From Crossaster papposus (lineage: Eukaryota > Echinodermata > Asteroidea > Velatida > Solasteridae), in contig JBAIAA010000525.1 in the NCBI GenBank assembly GCA_037893245.1, forward strand, positions 372,001-436,000: a stretch of 64,000 nt of DNA. The letters are read 5' to 3'. Position numbers and translations under genes: made by a program. The notes under the pieces were generated by a model that saw nothing but the letters and a program-made list of their open reading frames with translations, was not told the origin of the DNA and did no database searches. Shown here piece by piece: positions 33,770 through 44,684 of the stretch; positions within the stretch are counted from its first letter, which is position 1; each line of letters begins with the position of its first letter.

Positions 33770-35195
33770 TGATGTCACCTAGGTGATGTCACCTAGAGGA
33801 ACACCCTTATAAAAGGCCCAAGAGGCGGATATTCTTCTGACATCGTGCGCCCGAATAGATCACTCGGTCTCTGGCCAACCGCCTGGCACGGAGCGAATGA
33901 CTGTCACGATCCAGCGGGCGTTGGAAAGCGAGACGCCGGTCGATAGGGCGGAGTTCGCGTGACAAAAACTGTTGTTGTGTCCCGTACGAAGTGACTCCGT
34001 AAGGTTGACATACCATTTAAGTGCCCGGACCGGGCACCAAAGTTTGTCGTTTATTTCGGTCGAAAAAGGACTTGATGTCCGGGACAAAGATGTCTGGGGC
34101 GTAAAAGCCTCAGACTGTTTTTTGTTGCAAGAAAACCGACCGTAGGGACCAGGCGAATACCCCGGCTCCCACCGGATGTGTCCTGCCTCCACCGATAACG
34201 AGTGTAGTTCACTACGCCGTCGGGAGATAGCAACCACCAACAGAAAAGCCACTTTGATGGAGAGTTGCAACAATCCATCGGCTCGAATTAGGGGGCTTTC
34301 GCTAATGTAGATAGCACGCTGAAAATTAAGGTCCCAGGATTGAACTAGTTTGCGTACTGGGGGGCGAGTCGTGAACATCCCCGTGAACATCCGGTTGGTT
34401 ATCTGAGACGGAAGAACCGTCCGGAAACCCGAGATGAATCGCCGCGACGGCCGACCGATAGTTTTTAACTGTGGCCGTCAAGAGAACGCTGTTAAAAAGG
34501 TTAAAGAGGAAATATCCAACCTCCCCTACATAAGTATTGGGGGGATGAAGGGATTGCCGTCTGCACCATTTAAAGAAATGGCATAGTCGGCTACTGTATA
34601 ACTTTTTAGTGAAGGCTCTGCGGAATTGGGCTGCAATTGTTGCAGCTCGTCGCGAAAGGCCCGCTGAGCAGAGGGATCGCGTGACAGTACCCGCAGCAAG
34701 TCAAGTGAAGATCCCTCGGAGTTGGGTGAATCCTCCCCGAGCTGGGCTGATAGAGGAGATCTGATTAGATGGTTGATCGGGTGCCAGCGGGATTTGTAGA
34801 AAGAAAGCAGGTGAAGTTGAATTGGTCTCACCATCAGCCTGCATACAACCACTAAGTCCACCATACTGGCCATAAGGCCCAACAGCCCGAGCCAGGCTCG
34901 AGCCGGAGCCACTACCTCCGAGAGAAAGAGGAACACGCACTGTTGAGGGTTCAACAGGCGGTCCTCCGATGGGCGGCCAGCCCCTTGAGGAGATCGAAGG
35001 ACGCACCTAGAAAGGTGGTAACCTGCGAGGGGATTAATTGGGTGGGATTTCTCGGTATTGATGAAAAATCCGAGATCGAAAGCGAGGCGTTAAGTTAGTG
35101 GGAGCGCCGCTTCTAACTCCTCCTGGGATCAGGAACGGCCCACGACCAGCCAATCGTCGAGGTACATAAAAATCATGACCCTTTGCGATCACGAA
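33770..35195 (-). pseudogene. DIRS-like retrotransposon fragment (RT, RNase H region, tyrosine recombinase)
   Basis: Reading leftward: the RT catalytic motif MYLDDWLVVGRS near 35,165, then FFINTEKSHP and EPSTVRVPLSLGG. The connecting region follows (VRPIQLHLLSFYKSRWHPI). A tyrosine recombinase-like segment comes next: FTTRPPVRKLVQSWDL, LLQLSIKVAFLLVVAISRRR, SELHSLSVEAGHIRWEPG, LWCPVRALKWYVNLTESL and RWIVTVIRSV. DIRS elements insert through a tyrosine recombinase instead of a DDE integrase, and RRRSELH is the region of the first catalytic Arg. Multiple frameshifts and loss of gag and most of RT show it is a relic. Its right end abuts a TTAA-MITE fragment. Confidence 0.8.
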
Positions 35196-35199
35196 AAAA

Positions 35200-35327
35200 C
35201 AGGATAACATAAGAATAGCCGTTTTGTGCTTTTCTCAGCATACTTGATTTCAAAACTTCGGACAGGACAGTTAAACGATATTTACTATACAACACCCTAA
35301 ATCTACCCATTAATGATAATGATACCT
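35200..35327 (-). repeat. Terminal fragment of the AGGTAGTATACAC MITE
   Basis: ACTTCGGACAGGACAGTTAA, AACGATATTTACTATAC and a degenerate terminus GATACCT followed by TTAA match the right end of the copy at 17,592-17,956. The rest of the element is missing. Confidence 0.75.
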
Positions 35328-35384
35328 TTAATGACGTCTGTCGCTAGGTTGTATTTAACCCTCTTATATACCGTGCAGTTACCA

Positions 35385-35807
35385 TAGAGCTGTCAAACCT
35401 TTCAAAACCTTTCAAGTTTCCTGGACTAAAGGGTTTTGAAAGGTGAAAAAGCTGTCTGACAAAAGAAACCTATGAAAGATTTTGAAAGGTAAAACAACTC
35501 TCTGAACAAACTGGTGTGAGGTTTTGGAAAGTCTGGCCGTTTTCTGATAGACTTCCCATACCTTTATCATAGGGGCATACCAAATAAAAGTTGAAATGTT
35601 TTGAAATGTTTAGCTGTTTTCTGTGAGAGATATTCTATATAATGTGCTGGGGAGTAATTCTACCTTTCAAAACATTTCAAAAGGTTTTGAAAGGTCAAAC
35701 CATGTATGCGTAGCAACTGTACTGATATTTGGTTGAGCAATAGCTCCACCTTTCATTTTCTTTCGCAAGGTTTTGGAAGGTCTGGCCGTTTTCTGATAGA
35801 CTTCCCC
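35385..35807. repeat. Repeat with CCTTTCAAAACC motifs in both orientations
   Basis: TTTCAAAACCTTTCAA and TTTTGAAAGGT alternate. A 38-bp block including TCTGGCCGTTTTCTGATAGA occurs at about 35,523-35,560 and again at 35,769-35,806. Short inverted pairs give weak foldback potential. No gene. Confidence 0.6.
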
Positions 35808-35962
35808 AGGCGCGGCGCTACAGGGGGGGCAGGGGGGGCGGCCGCCCCCCCCTATGATTTGAAAAAAAAAAAAAAAGGAGAAGAAGGAGGAGAAAAAGAA
35901 GGAGGAGAAAAGGTGGAGGGGGTTGTGTTTGTCTTGCTTATATTTCCAAGGACCCGGATCTG
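35808..35962. repeat. GC-rich palindromic end plus A/G-rich tract
   Basis: CAGGCGCGGCGCTACAGGGG runs into a G-run, GGCGGCCGCC and a C-run (palindromic core near 35,838-35,851). An A-run and a purine-only (GAAGGA)n stretch follow to about 35,920. It resembles the end of a DNA transposon with a CGGCGCTA terminus, but no partner end is seen. Confidence 0.5.
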
Positions 35963-36462
35963 AAAAAAAACCACTGACACACAGAAGACTTTGTGCAGAC
36001 TGAGGCCCTAAAACGCTCACAACGCTAAAAGCGCCATGTTTGACCATCTTATGGGAGTCTGCGCTCCCGAGAACCTCTCACGGATATTACGTAGGCCTAT
36101 GACCATCTTTATGAGTACACACGGGTCTCCGTTTATATTCGTAAGGTAAGGTGTGTAAGTCAGTGGACTAGAACAGTGTGAATGTGATTGCTTTACTTTG
36201 CTTGTACATGTACTTAGTTGTACATGTACTTTGAAATAAAAGCAAAAGAACAAACACATGCTATCATTATTTAGGTAAAGTCTTGCGTTCCTTTAAACTT
36301 TTTTGCGATGTCATACGTGGTGTTTGCCACAAAGACTTTAGATTTAAGAGCCTTCTTCGCTTTTCATTGGTCAACAGTTGTTTGCCCAATAATGCGCATA
36401 CGCTGGTAAAGCCGTGTTGTCAAAGGAAGACGGGCTTCCTGCAATGTGGTCAATTTCAATTT
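35963..36462. other. CEP104 intron, no recognised gene
   Basis: Short GTACATGTAC palindromes near 36,208-36,230. No coding frame with a domain. Confidence 0.35.
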
Positions 36463-36870
36463 CAAATATCACAATGTTATCATTGTCCATATGATTTTCC
36501 ATAAGTTTTTAATATGATAACTGTGCCAGTAAGCAACTTGGTGAATTTGAAGCTCACCAATACTGACTACATGATGATATCTGGAGACAGTGTAATGTGC
36601 GCACATTTATAGGGTCACGAAGTTGTCATTTTGGATAATTACTATGTTCTCATAATTATTCAGTCACTTACATGCTTTAGCAAATGTTATTCAAGTAAGT
36701 ATATGTAAGTAGAATCACCAAAATAAACTTTTCAAAAAATAAAAATAAAATATATACCCAAATATGGGAATAAAAAATATTACATGGCAGGGATTAACGA
36801 TTTATGCAAATTAGACATATTTCCACCACTTGGATTTTTGTCAATTTTTAGTATGTCATTCTAGGGACCT
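36463..36870 (-). repeat. Solo copy of the 28.5-29.4 kb foldback family
   Basis: 36,463-36,640 matches the right arm at about 29,190-29,360. 36,640-36,870 matches the reverse complement of 28,496-28,760 (AGTAGAATCACCAAAATAAA, AGGGATTAACGATTTATGCA). The second arm is missing. Confidence 0.75.
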
Positions 36871-36934
36871 TATAGAAGTGCACTGTGGTGAAAAACAATT
36901 TGTTGCAATTTGTTTGAGGTCAACAAAACAAAAT

Positions 36935-37014
36935 TATGTATTTTGCCTGGACTATTTAGCGACATGAATTTTGAAAGTGTTCTCCTCTATCTCGATGATA
37001 TCATTGTCTACAGC
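36935..37014 (+). pseudogene. Gypsy reverse transcriptase fragment (catalytic motif)
   Basis: Reads LFSDMNFESVLLYLDDIIVY followed by S. YLDD is the RT active site. The fragment is 5'-truncated near 36,935 and interrupted at 37,014 by the hAT insertion; it resumes at 43,116. Confidence 0.85.
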
Positions 37015-38561
37015 CAGGCCCGCTGGAACACATTTTTTCCAGGGGGAGGGGCGGATATTTTTAAAGACTGTTTGTGCGAGCGCGAAGCGCGAAGCCATTA
37101 CGGCCTTGGGTCCGGGGCCCCGGAAGCTTCGAGTTTCTAGTGGTGCAATCTGAGCGTTTAATTGACTCTTTTAAAGCATTTGTATATTGTAAAAACTATT
37201 TCTAAATTTCGTTTTAGGACACTTTCAAACAATTTGGTAATCATTTTTTATGCCGAAACCTTTTGAAAGATGACGAATTCCAAAATATCGCTAACTAATG
37301 TACCTATAATCCACTATCGCTATTCCCATCATAAAGGCTCCATTTTGTTGTATTGAAGCTTAAAACATTCATAAGAACCCGGAGCTATAAATTATGTAAG
37401 GTCTCAATAAAGCACTCTTGAGCTGAAATGTTCTGTGTAGTGATCTCACAATTTTGTTGATTTGTTTTAATTTCTTCACTTTCTTTCAAATAAGTTTAAA
37501 GATGTATCACCCGTGTCTTGGCTAATTTAATTGGTGAGTCCCAGCAAAATAATGTCCTTAATCTAGATATTACAATTTTCGTTGTAGAAATTAAACAAAC
37601 AATTCAAAATGAAATTTCATTTTTAAATATTTGTTCTCCTTTCTCTTTCAGAACTCCGAATGAAGCTTTTTGAATCACATTTAAAAACAAACTGCCGGTA
37701 ACAGAGAAATAGCCCAAAACACAGGCAATACGTCTTAAATACCTAACTTACATAAGTACATGTACAATGAATTTCTCTGATTCAAATCAATCCAGAACTG
37801 TTGGGAGTAGCAAATACATGTAGCTTGAGTTGCAACTTTTATGTACTGAGTGACATTAAAGAAACAGTACAGCCTGGGATTTGAATATATTTCCTTGGAC
37901 TGGGACTATAATGGAAAATAGGCTTTAAACGCCGATGCTTGATGATTACATGTTTCTGCCCGAACCAAACACAATACTTTGTTGAGCTGTTTTGTTACAG
38001 AACTCTGTGACAACAGGTGAAATTGGCTGAGAATCTAGAATGTCTTGATGGACCATCATCAATGCCAGGTGTGTCAGCCTCTTTTGTTTCATAGTGCTTC
38101 TCAGAAACGTTTTCAATCGCCGAAGAGCTTGGAAGGATTTTTTTTTTTGCAGAAGCCGCAGACACAGGTAAACTCAAGCATAAGCATGCCATGCTTTATA
38201 ACCTCAGTGAACAAACGTCGAGTCTCTGGGGCTCTGCTTGCCAGAAAAGCTGCTAGTTCTGATATGGTTTGAATCTTTTCACCATGGCACAGGTCGCCCA
38301 ACATCATCAGTTGGAAACTTAACCGATCCTTCTTTATGGTCTCTGGAAGAGCGGGTTGTGGCTGTTTTTTTCATGTCTTTTGAGCTGCAGTGATCAGAAG
38401 TTGCTCCCTATCTGCAGCTATTCTCATCCCAGGTTGGTTGAACCTTCTTTCAAGCTCAGCAAGAACAACATCCATGCTCTCAAAATATTGCCTCTGCCAA
38501 GTATTTTCAACTGACTGAACTGTGATATCTTCAGGGGCAGAATTATCTCTGTACCGTTGAA

Positions 38562-40591
38562 TTATCTCTGTACCATCAGGTGTCTTGTCAAAAGGGTTGT
38601 ACTCTGCAAAACTCCAACTACAGTTACGCCATTGCCTTGAATGGATTTAGCAACCTTCTCGCAGGGACCGAATATTTCCAAACTAACAATTAATCCAAAA
38701 TATGTCTTGGCTGAGAGTTCCTGCTTGAAAAGTCCAGCAATTTTGGCCCTTGAATCAGGTCTTGTGGAGGTGTCATTTGCCAGTTGTCCCAGGGTCTTGA
38801 GAAGGTTACAATAAGAATCTTTGATTCGTTGAATTGCAGAGGTTCTAACACACCATGTAGGGCAAAGAGCAAGTAGTCGGACTGGATTTTCTTCAAACAT
38901 ATTTTCGAACAGCAACATCCTCTTTGATGACTCTCTTATTACATTGGAAACGTCTCGTACAAAGCTAAGAGCATCGGCAATCAATGTTACTCCCTTGGCA
39001 ACTTGCTGCAAGACTAAGTCCAGAGAATAATTGCAGCAGTGGACGTAGAGAGCATCTTTGCACACTTCTCTTAGACGTGCCTGCACTCCGGTTAAACGTC
39101 CACTCATGTTACTTGCACCATCAAAGCAATAGCCCTGGAGATGACTAAAAGGAAGCTGCAGGCGCAAAAGCACATCCTTGATAATGTTCGTAAGTGTATG
39201 TACTGTCGAATCAGGAGCCGTATAAAACCCCAGGAACTTGTTCTTTATCTCAAGAGCTGCTGTAGTATATTGCATACATATGGAAAATTGTTCATGGCCG
39301 CTCACGTCAGTTGTTCCATCCGCAATAATGCTAAAGAAATCGCTAGAACGTGCCTCCTCAGAAATTGTTCTTTGAATAGAATATCCGAACAGTTCGATTA
39401 TTTCGTTTTGAATTGTGTCGGACATCCAATTGTCTCTTCGCTGAAGCCATTTGATATGTTTTTTATTGTCACTGCACCTCTCCAACATGAGCTGCCACAG
39501 CACGCCATCTCGGTGTTCATCCCCCCGCAGAGGCAAACCCTGCCTACCAAGGAATTTAATGGTTCGAAAAATCAAAGTCAAAACTCCAGCAGCAACTTTC
39601 TGATCTTTTCTCACAGCTTCTGACAGCATTGCACTTACAGGTGTTTCCTTCAGCTTGGTGAGCTTTTCAACAGAGATTCTGTGAGATTGTGATTTTTCAT
39701 GAAGAGAAAATTTTTCAGTAGCCTTTCTCCAATTACAAAATCCCTTGGTAGTGAAGGTGCTGCTAGTTGATGATGCCTCCTTCTTGGTGAGAAGATGTTT
39801 GTTCTCTGCTTGAACACAATAAAAGCAAAGAACATGATCGTGTTCAATACTGTAGTGAAGCCAATCCCATTTATCAAACCATTCTACCTTGAATGATCGC
39901 ATGTAATGTTCATTCCCACACTGTTTTGTGGGAAAGGGGAAGTTCCTTGGTTTGCAGGGTTCATCATGTTTGCTGGAATGTTGCTGATCATAGTTCCTTG
40001 AAGTTTGGAAAGATTGACCTGTTTCAGAGCTGGTATAAGTTGTTTTATAGTGTTTCTGGAATGGAAGGTTTCGAGTTGTTGATGAGTGGTCTTGACTTGT
40101 TGATGAGTAGTCCTGACTTATTGCCGAGTGGTCCCGAGTTGTCGCTGCATTGTCCTGAGTTGTTGCTGAGTGTTCCTTGGATGGACAGTCCTGAGTCGTA
40201 TCAAAGTGGTCCTTCGACAGAGGGTCCTGACTTGTTTCAAAGTGGTCCTTGGATGGATGGTCCCGAGTCGATTCCAAGTTGTCCCTGGACAGAGGATCCT
40301 GAGTCGTATCAAAGTGGTCCTTGGATAGATGGTCCTGAGTTGATTCCAAGTTGTCCCTGGACAGAGGGTCCCGAGTCGGATCAAAGTGTTCCTTGGATGG
40401 ATGGTCCTGAGTCGTATCAAAGTGGTCCTTGGGTGGATGGTCATGAGTTGATTCCAAGTTGTCCCTGGACAGAGGGTCACGAGTCGTATCAAAGTGGTCC
40501 TTGGGTGGATGGTCCTGAGTTGATTCCAAGTTTTCCCTGGACAGATGGTCCTGAGCTATTTCGGAGTAGTTCCTTGAGGGAGGGTCCTGAT
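38562..40591 (-). pseudogene. Transposase exon 4: minisatellite, TTF zinc finger, DUF4371 core
   Basis: Open for about 676 codons. The first about 160 residues are tandem 12-residue units such as DHPSKDHFDTTQ and DPLSRDNLESTR (about 11 full units, then shorter DHSSTTR-like ones). Next comes a TTF-type zinc finger, with YMRSFKVEWFDKWDWLHYS, DHVLCFYC and KGFCNWRKATEKFSLHEKS. The DUF4371 core has IFRTIKFLGRQGLPLRGDEH, FFSIIADGTTDVSGHEQFSI, FDGASNMSGRLTGVQARL and VHCCNYSLDLVLQQVAKG. The Asp in IADGTTD and the CFDGASNM motif fit the RNase H-like catalytic fold of hAT transposases. The C-terminal catalytic Glu and hATC region lie past the frame break at about 38,610. Confidence 0.9.
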
Positions 40592-40680
40592 CTGTTGACA
40601 AGAATCAAATCATTAAATATTATAAATACTTTAAGAACTGTAAACACCTTAAACAGGATTTTTAAGAACATTATTCTTAC

Positions 40681-41748
40681 CTAGACTTAAATAATGGTAC
40701 TCTCCAAGATGTCCCAATAGCAAGGGTGAAACAGAACAAGACGCACTGGTGCTGGCCTGGACTCTGTTTATCAGGTATCCTTGCTTGGTGCTCATTGCCT
40801 GGCTAGTGACAATATGTATATCACATCCTAGTAGTCGGGCCATACCCTGTACAGCAACTGCATCTGCCCAGGTGCCATGTTTGCTTAATGCTGACAGATA
40901 CTCAGGAGTAGCAAGCTCAGCCAATGGGTCTTCAACATCCTAAACAAATAAATATAAGACAGTTTAACACATACTCTAGCATTCTATTATATGCTTCAAA
41001 CCACCATTTCTTGATGATAGTTAGTAGTCATGATCCTGCAATGACGTACAGCCGGGGAAAACAGACCCCAACTATATGATACAACCTGGAAAGTGGCACT
41101 TCGGGATCACTCATTGAGGATACGACTTTTTTACCTAGTCAGTTTCCTTTGTACATGTAGTTTGTTTGATGATATTGCAAGATAAAAGTCGTTTCCTATT
41201 TGAGTAATCCCCACAGTGCCGCTTCCCAGGTTGTATCGTCAATTTTGGGTGTGCTCCCCGGCTATATATACGGCATTGCGGAATCCTACTTCTGACTATA
41301 TCGCCCCTGAACAAAGATACTGACTAACTGAGATAACTCAGTTGATAGAGCACTAGTACAGCGGTAGCAGTTCAAATCCTGCTCTTGTCAGTCTTCTTTA
41401 TTAGCTTTAAAATTGATTACAATTACCTAGTCAATTTCCCTTGATGAAAATGTTTGGTTATTACAGTATATTTGCATTAAGAAGTCTTCTGTTAACATAT
41501 TATTAACTCACCAAGGCTGGACCAGGTCTGCTCTGAGTTTCGTTGAACCCCTGTGGGTCAATCCTAGTCTTAAAAGCTGGTCCTCAACACAGTGAAAAAA
41601 CAGTTTCCATCAGCAGGCACATCTCGGCGAATAGACATCCTCAATGTACGGATATTCTGCTGCAATCGGTTGAAAAAAGACTGGTTCTGGATCCTTACCA
41701 CAGTCTGTTGTCTACTTGAAAGCAGCTTTGCTATTTCCAGGTCACAAT
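40681..41748 (-). pseudogene. OTU cysteine-protease domain exons of the hAT gene
   Basis: Exon 2 carries the OTU nucleophile loop (PADGNCFF) followed, after a one-base frame break, by EDQLLRLGLTHRGSTKLRAD. Exon 3 reads LSALSKHGTWADAVAVQGMA, RLLGCDIHIVTS and LLLGHLGEYHYLSL, whose His is the catalytic partner. OTU proteases cut ubiquitin linkages in host and viral proteins. All signature residues of a catalytic OTU are present apart from the frameshift. The intron between these exons (40,940-41,511) holds the foldback/SINE insertion. Confidence 0.82.
41035..41430 (+). repeat. Foldback (about 255 bp) next to a tRNA-derived SINE
   Basis: 41,035-41,130 and 41,190-41,290 are inverted copies (TGATACAACCTGG against CCAGGTTGTATCG; GCCGGGGA against TCCCCGGC). 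A tRNA-like segment follows at 41,300-41,395 (ATAACTCAGTTGATAGAGC A box, GCAGTTCAAATCCTG B box) with the AATTACCTAGTCAATTTCCC tail. Inserted in the intron of the OTU-hAT gene. A solo arm occurs at 53,225-53,760. Confidence 0.65.
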
Positions 41749-43115
41749 CTGAAATGAAAAAAGCAAATGGTTAACATACAGATGTTTGTCAATGTGTAGT
41801 ACTAGTAGAAACAATCTGTATATTCGGTAGAGATGATAACAAAATCCACAGGCTTTCCCAATTAGCAGGACTCGAACCAACGACTTCATACTTACTAAAC
41901 ATAACTTCGGGAAGAGTGAAAATCCTTTTTAAATTTGCATAATAATATGAAACATTACTACATTTACATTTACATGAATATTTACCTATGTTACCTATGG
42001 GCTCACGATTACTTCTGACTCGTTTTGTGATGCCAAACTCCCACAGAGTGCGTTTTTCTCCTTGCCTCTTCTTAGGCCCCATCCTGTAAAGAAATAAAAA
42101 GAAAATGCAGTTATTATAGAAAATAAATGTCTATTTGTGTAATATAAGTTATAATGTACAAGTTAAGACTTGTGATAATGTGATTGTACTAGCTTACTTG
42201 TGATTGATGAATGCAAATCATCAAAACACCTTAACAAATAAGCTATTTAAAATATGACAAACAAATTGGGGTGTAGGTAAAAAATTGGGCGGGTGATGAT
42301 GTGAATCAAAAGTTTATTTTAAATGCCACCCCCCCCCCCCTCCCCCTCCCCTCTCCCCCTATTTCTATACCATGGTCAAAATCTGAATGTTTGTAAATTC
42401 GCAGCTCCCGTGATTTGTTTACAAACTGTCTAAAAAGTCACAGTGCGAGTCGGAAATCTGACTAAAATTCCTTTTCTATAAATTGAAACCGCGTGGAAAA
42501 ACTTACCTCTTTCAAGTTCTGGTAATTATCTCTGAAACTCCGTACATGCACGATGCACGGCGTACATAGAGTTTCTAAAAAAAATGTAATCCCGCGCCTC
42601 GGCTCAGTGAAGATGCACAGCGTACATGATGCACATGTGTTGTGTACACGTCCGTACACACATACACGCGACGCTGTTCCCGGGTACCCGACTCGTATAA
42701 TACAACAAGCATGGCCAATACACGAGCAAACATAATCGCTGGTAATCTTCGAACAGTACGGTACATTATCATGTACAAAAAGTACATTGCCATGGCCGTA
42801 AGGGTTTGCCAAGGTGTACGCACGTGTATTTCAATGGCACTATCGAGAACGTCGCGTCACGGGGCTGGAAAACGTTAAAGTTTTATAGTACATGTACCAT
42901 GTTTGACTTGTTTGTAGGCCTATTTTATATTTATACCTTTCCATTTTTAAGGATCTTTATTTTTGATCACGTAAGTATTCAAGTACTTATGATAAGATAT
43001 GTGCATTACATATGGTCTCAAAAGTAGGGGGTGCTTAGTACATTGCAGCACCCCCACCCCAAAATCCTGGGAGGGGGCGGCAGCACCCCCTGCACTCCCT
43101 GTTCCCGCGTGCCTG

Positions 43116-43678
43116 TCTACAGCTCCAACGTGGAAGAACACATTTCTCGTCTGGGTCAGGTTTTCCAGAGGCTCAGGCAACACAACCTTAAGCTCAATTC
43201 ATCCAAATGCCACTTCTTGAAAGGCAGTGTCCAATATTTAGGCCACATTGTCTCAGCCGAGGGCATTGCAACAAATCCGGAGAAGATTGAGGCGGTCCAG
43301 CTTGGCCGGTGCCAAGGTGCAAGAAAGATGTTAGGGGTTTTCTCGGTATCATATATTTGATACAGCAACAGGATGGACGGGAACGAGTCGTGGCATATCC
43401 CAGCAGAAGTCTTTCTACATCAGAGGCAAATTACCCAGCACACAAGCTGGAGTTTAGGGCTCTCCATTGGGCTCTCACCGTCAAATTCTGTGATTATTTG
43501 TATGGCCACAAAGTCACAGCTATCACCGACAACTACCCGTTGGCCTATGTGTTAAAGAGTGCTAAGTTAGATGCACACAGTCACCACTGGGTCAGCGACT
43601 TGTCCCTCTTCGACCTGGATATCCAGTATCGCCCGGGCAAGAGTAATGGCAACGCCGACGCATTATCTCGTATCAGTC
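43116..43678 (+). pseudogene. Gypsy RT C-terminus and RNase H, with internal deletion
   Basis: Continues the RT after the hAT insertion: NVEEHISRLGQVFQRLRQHN and LKLNSSKCHFLKGSVQYLGH. Then a frame break with RGFLGIIYLIQQQDG, where about 100 residues (RT thumb and the first RNase H Asp) are missing. RNase H continues VVAYPSRSLSTSEANYPAHK, AITDNYPLAYVLKS and QYRPGKSNGNADALSRIS. Interrupted after ADALSRI by the SGNH element. Confidence 0.88.
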
Positions 43679-44058
43679 TATCCGCAGTGCACGCGAAAGT
43701 GCTTCCTTTTCTTTGCAACGTATTCATAAATTCCCGTGCGTGACCTCGCCTTGCATATTTAATGAGCTAGAATAGCCTGTGGAATGTGGGCAAATACTCG
43801 GCTTTTTTGGCATGTATGATCACTTTGTTGATATAAAATCACAGATGAAGAGTATATCTTTCAAACTGTTAAAGTTTGAATAAGATTTTGTATCGATTAA
43901 AATGAGAAATTTTGGGACGAATTTTGGTTCAAAAAAGAAAATAATCGCGATAGAAAATACGTTAAAATCTCTCTTTTTTGTGTGTGCCCACAGCCCAAAT
44001 TTTCACTAGACAAACAGGTTACTTCATATTCTACATAAAAATATACCTTTATACTCAC

Positions 44059-44133
44059 AATTTTGTCCAGCTGGGTCAGGGCGCAAGGTTTTCGCCACAA
44101 ACTACCGGCAGACTGAAACGGTACAACCGCCAT
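44059..44133 (-). other. Possible 25-codon exon with strong donor in TIR element 2
   Basis: AAAGATGGCGG start context, 25 codons MAVVPFQSAGSLWRKPCALT plus QLDKI, then AAAATT/GTGAGT. A paralogous CCALTQLENI lies near 45,880 in the other half of the element. There is no downstream partner inside the element, so its meaning is unclear. Confidence 0.3.
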
Positions 44134-44684
44134 CTTTGCACATGGATTTATAGGCTTGTGATTGGTGGATGGCGAGTATTGCACATACCCGGATGTACTT
44201 GTAAACAAGCCGGCGCGGCCCAGATTTCGGACACAGATTGCGGACACAGATTTTGTTGTGCTTTATGCTATATGGTACAATAAGTTTCGTTCCAATATTC
44301 TTGTTGGTTTCAATCCAAATAAAATGTTACAATATTAGTTTTGACACGGAGCTTTTCAATTCATTTTCACAGAATGATTTTGTTTTATATTTTCTTTGCT
44401 ATAAATGGGAATAAATGTTCTTGAATTGAATTAAATTGAAAATGAAAAATTTTCACAGACATTTTTTTTTTTTTTTCATTTTGCGACAAATGGAAATAAA
44501 TTTTCTTGAATTGAATTTAATTGAAAATGATACACCATTACTTGATTTACTGGGTGGTTAGAACTGTGCAATGGAGGGTAGTTTGTGATTGAAATTATTT
44601 TCCGATACTTTCCCTAGTAACAAAAAGTAACATTCCAAACAGACGCTGAATACAAGAAACTTAAACATGTTTTATTTACTCTTT

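Larger units (their letters stand above)
37946..42082 (-). pseudogene. OTU domain fused to DUF4371/hAT transposase, four exons
   Basis: Exon 1 (41,995-42,082): MGPKKRQGEKRTLWEFGITK, donor CCCATAG/GTAAC. Exon 2 (41,512-41,748): first half of an OTU domain with RRDVPADGNCFF. Exon 3 (40,681-40,939): second OTU half ending in GEYHYLSL. Exon 4 (40,591 down to 37,946): a 12-residue repeat tract, TTF-type zinc finger, DUF4371 transposase core and hAT C-terminal dimerisation region (ALRRLKTFLRSTMKQ). The exon 3/4 junction keeps the frame (G/AT forms Asp). Breaks: one base missing in a T-run after DGNC, frame shifts near 38,610 and in an A-run near 38,150, a stop near 38,365, and an exon 2/3 phase that does not fit as read. 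The copy is slightly broken, but domain order is clear. The product would be a transposase with a possible deubiquitinase activity. Confidence 0.82.
37015..43115 (-). mobile_element. hAT-superfamily DNA transposon, 6.1 kb, OTU-transposase gene
   Basis: TCTACAGC flanks both ends (37,007-37,014 and 43,116-43,123), an 8-bp duplication characteristic of hAT. The ends CAGGCCCGCTGGAACA and, reversed, CAGGCACGCGGGAACA are imperfect TIRs. The minus-strand gene at 37,946-42,082 encodes a hAT-type transposase with an OTU domain. About 0.9 kb of non-coding DNA lies on the 3' side (37,015-37,945) and about 1.0 kb on the 5' side (42,083-43,115). The 5' side includes a C-rich tract at 42,329-42,360. A foldback/SINE insertion sits in an intron at about 41,035-41,430. 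Confidence 0.9.

Noticed and set aside
39893..40684. 263-codon plus-strand open frame
   Set aside because: It is the antisense of the 36-bp coding minisatellite and flanks of the transposase exon; no domain.
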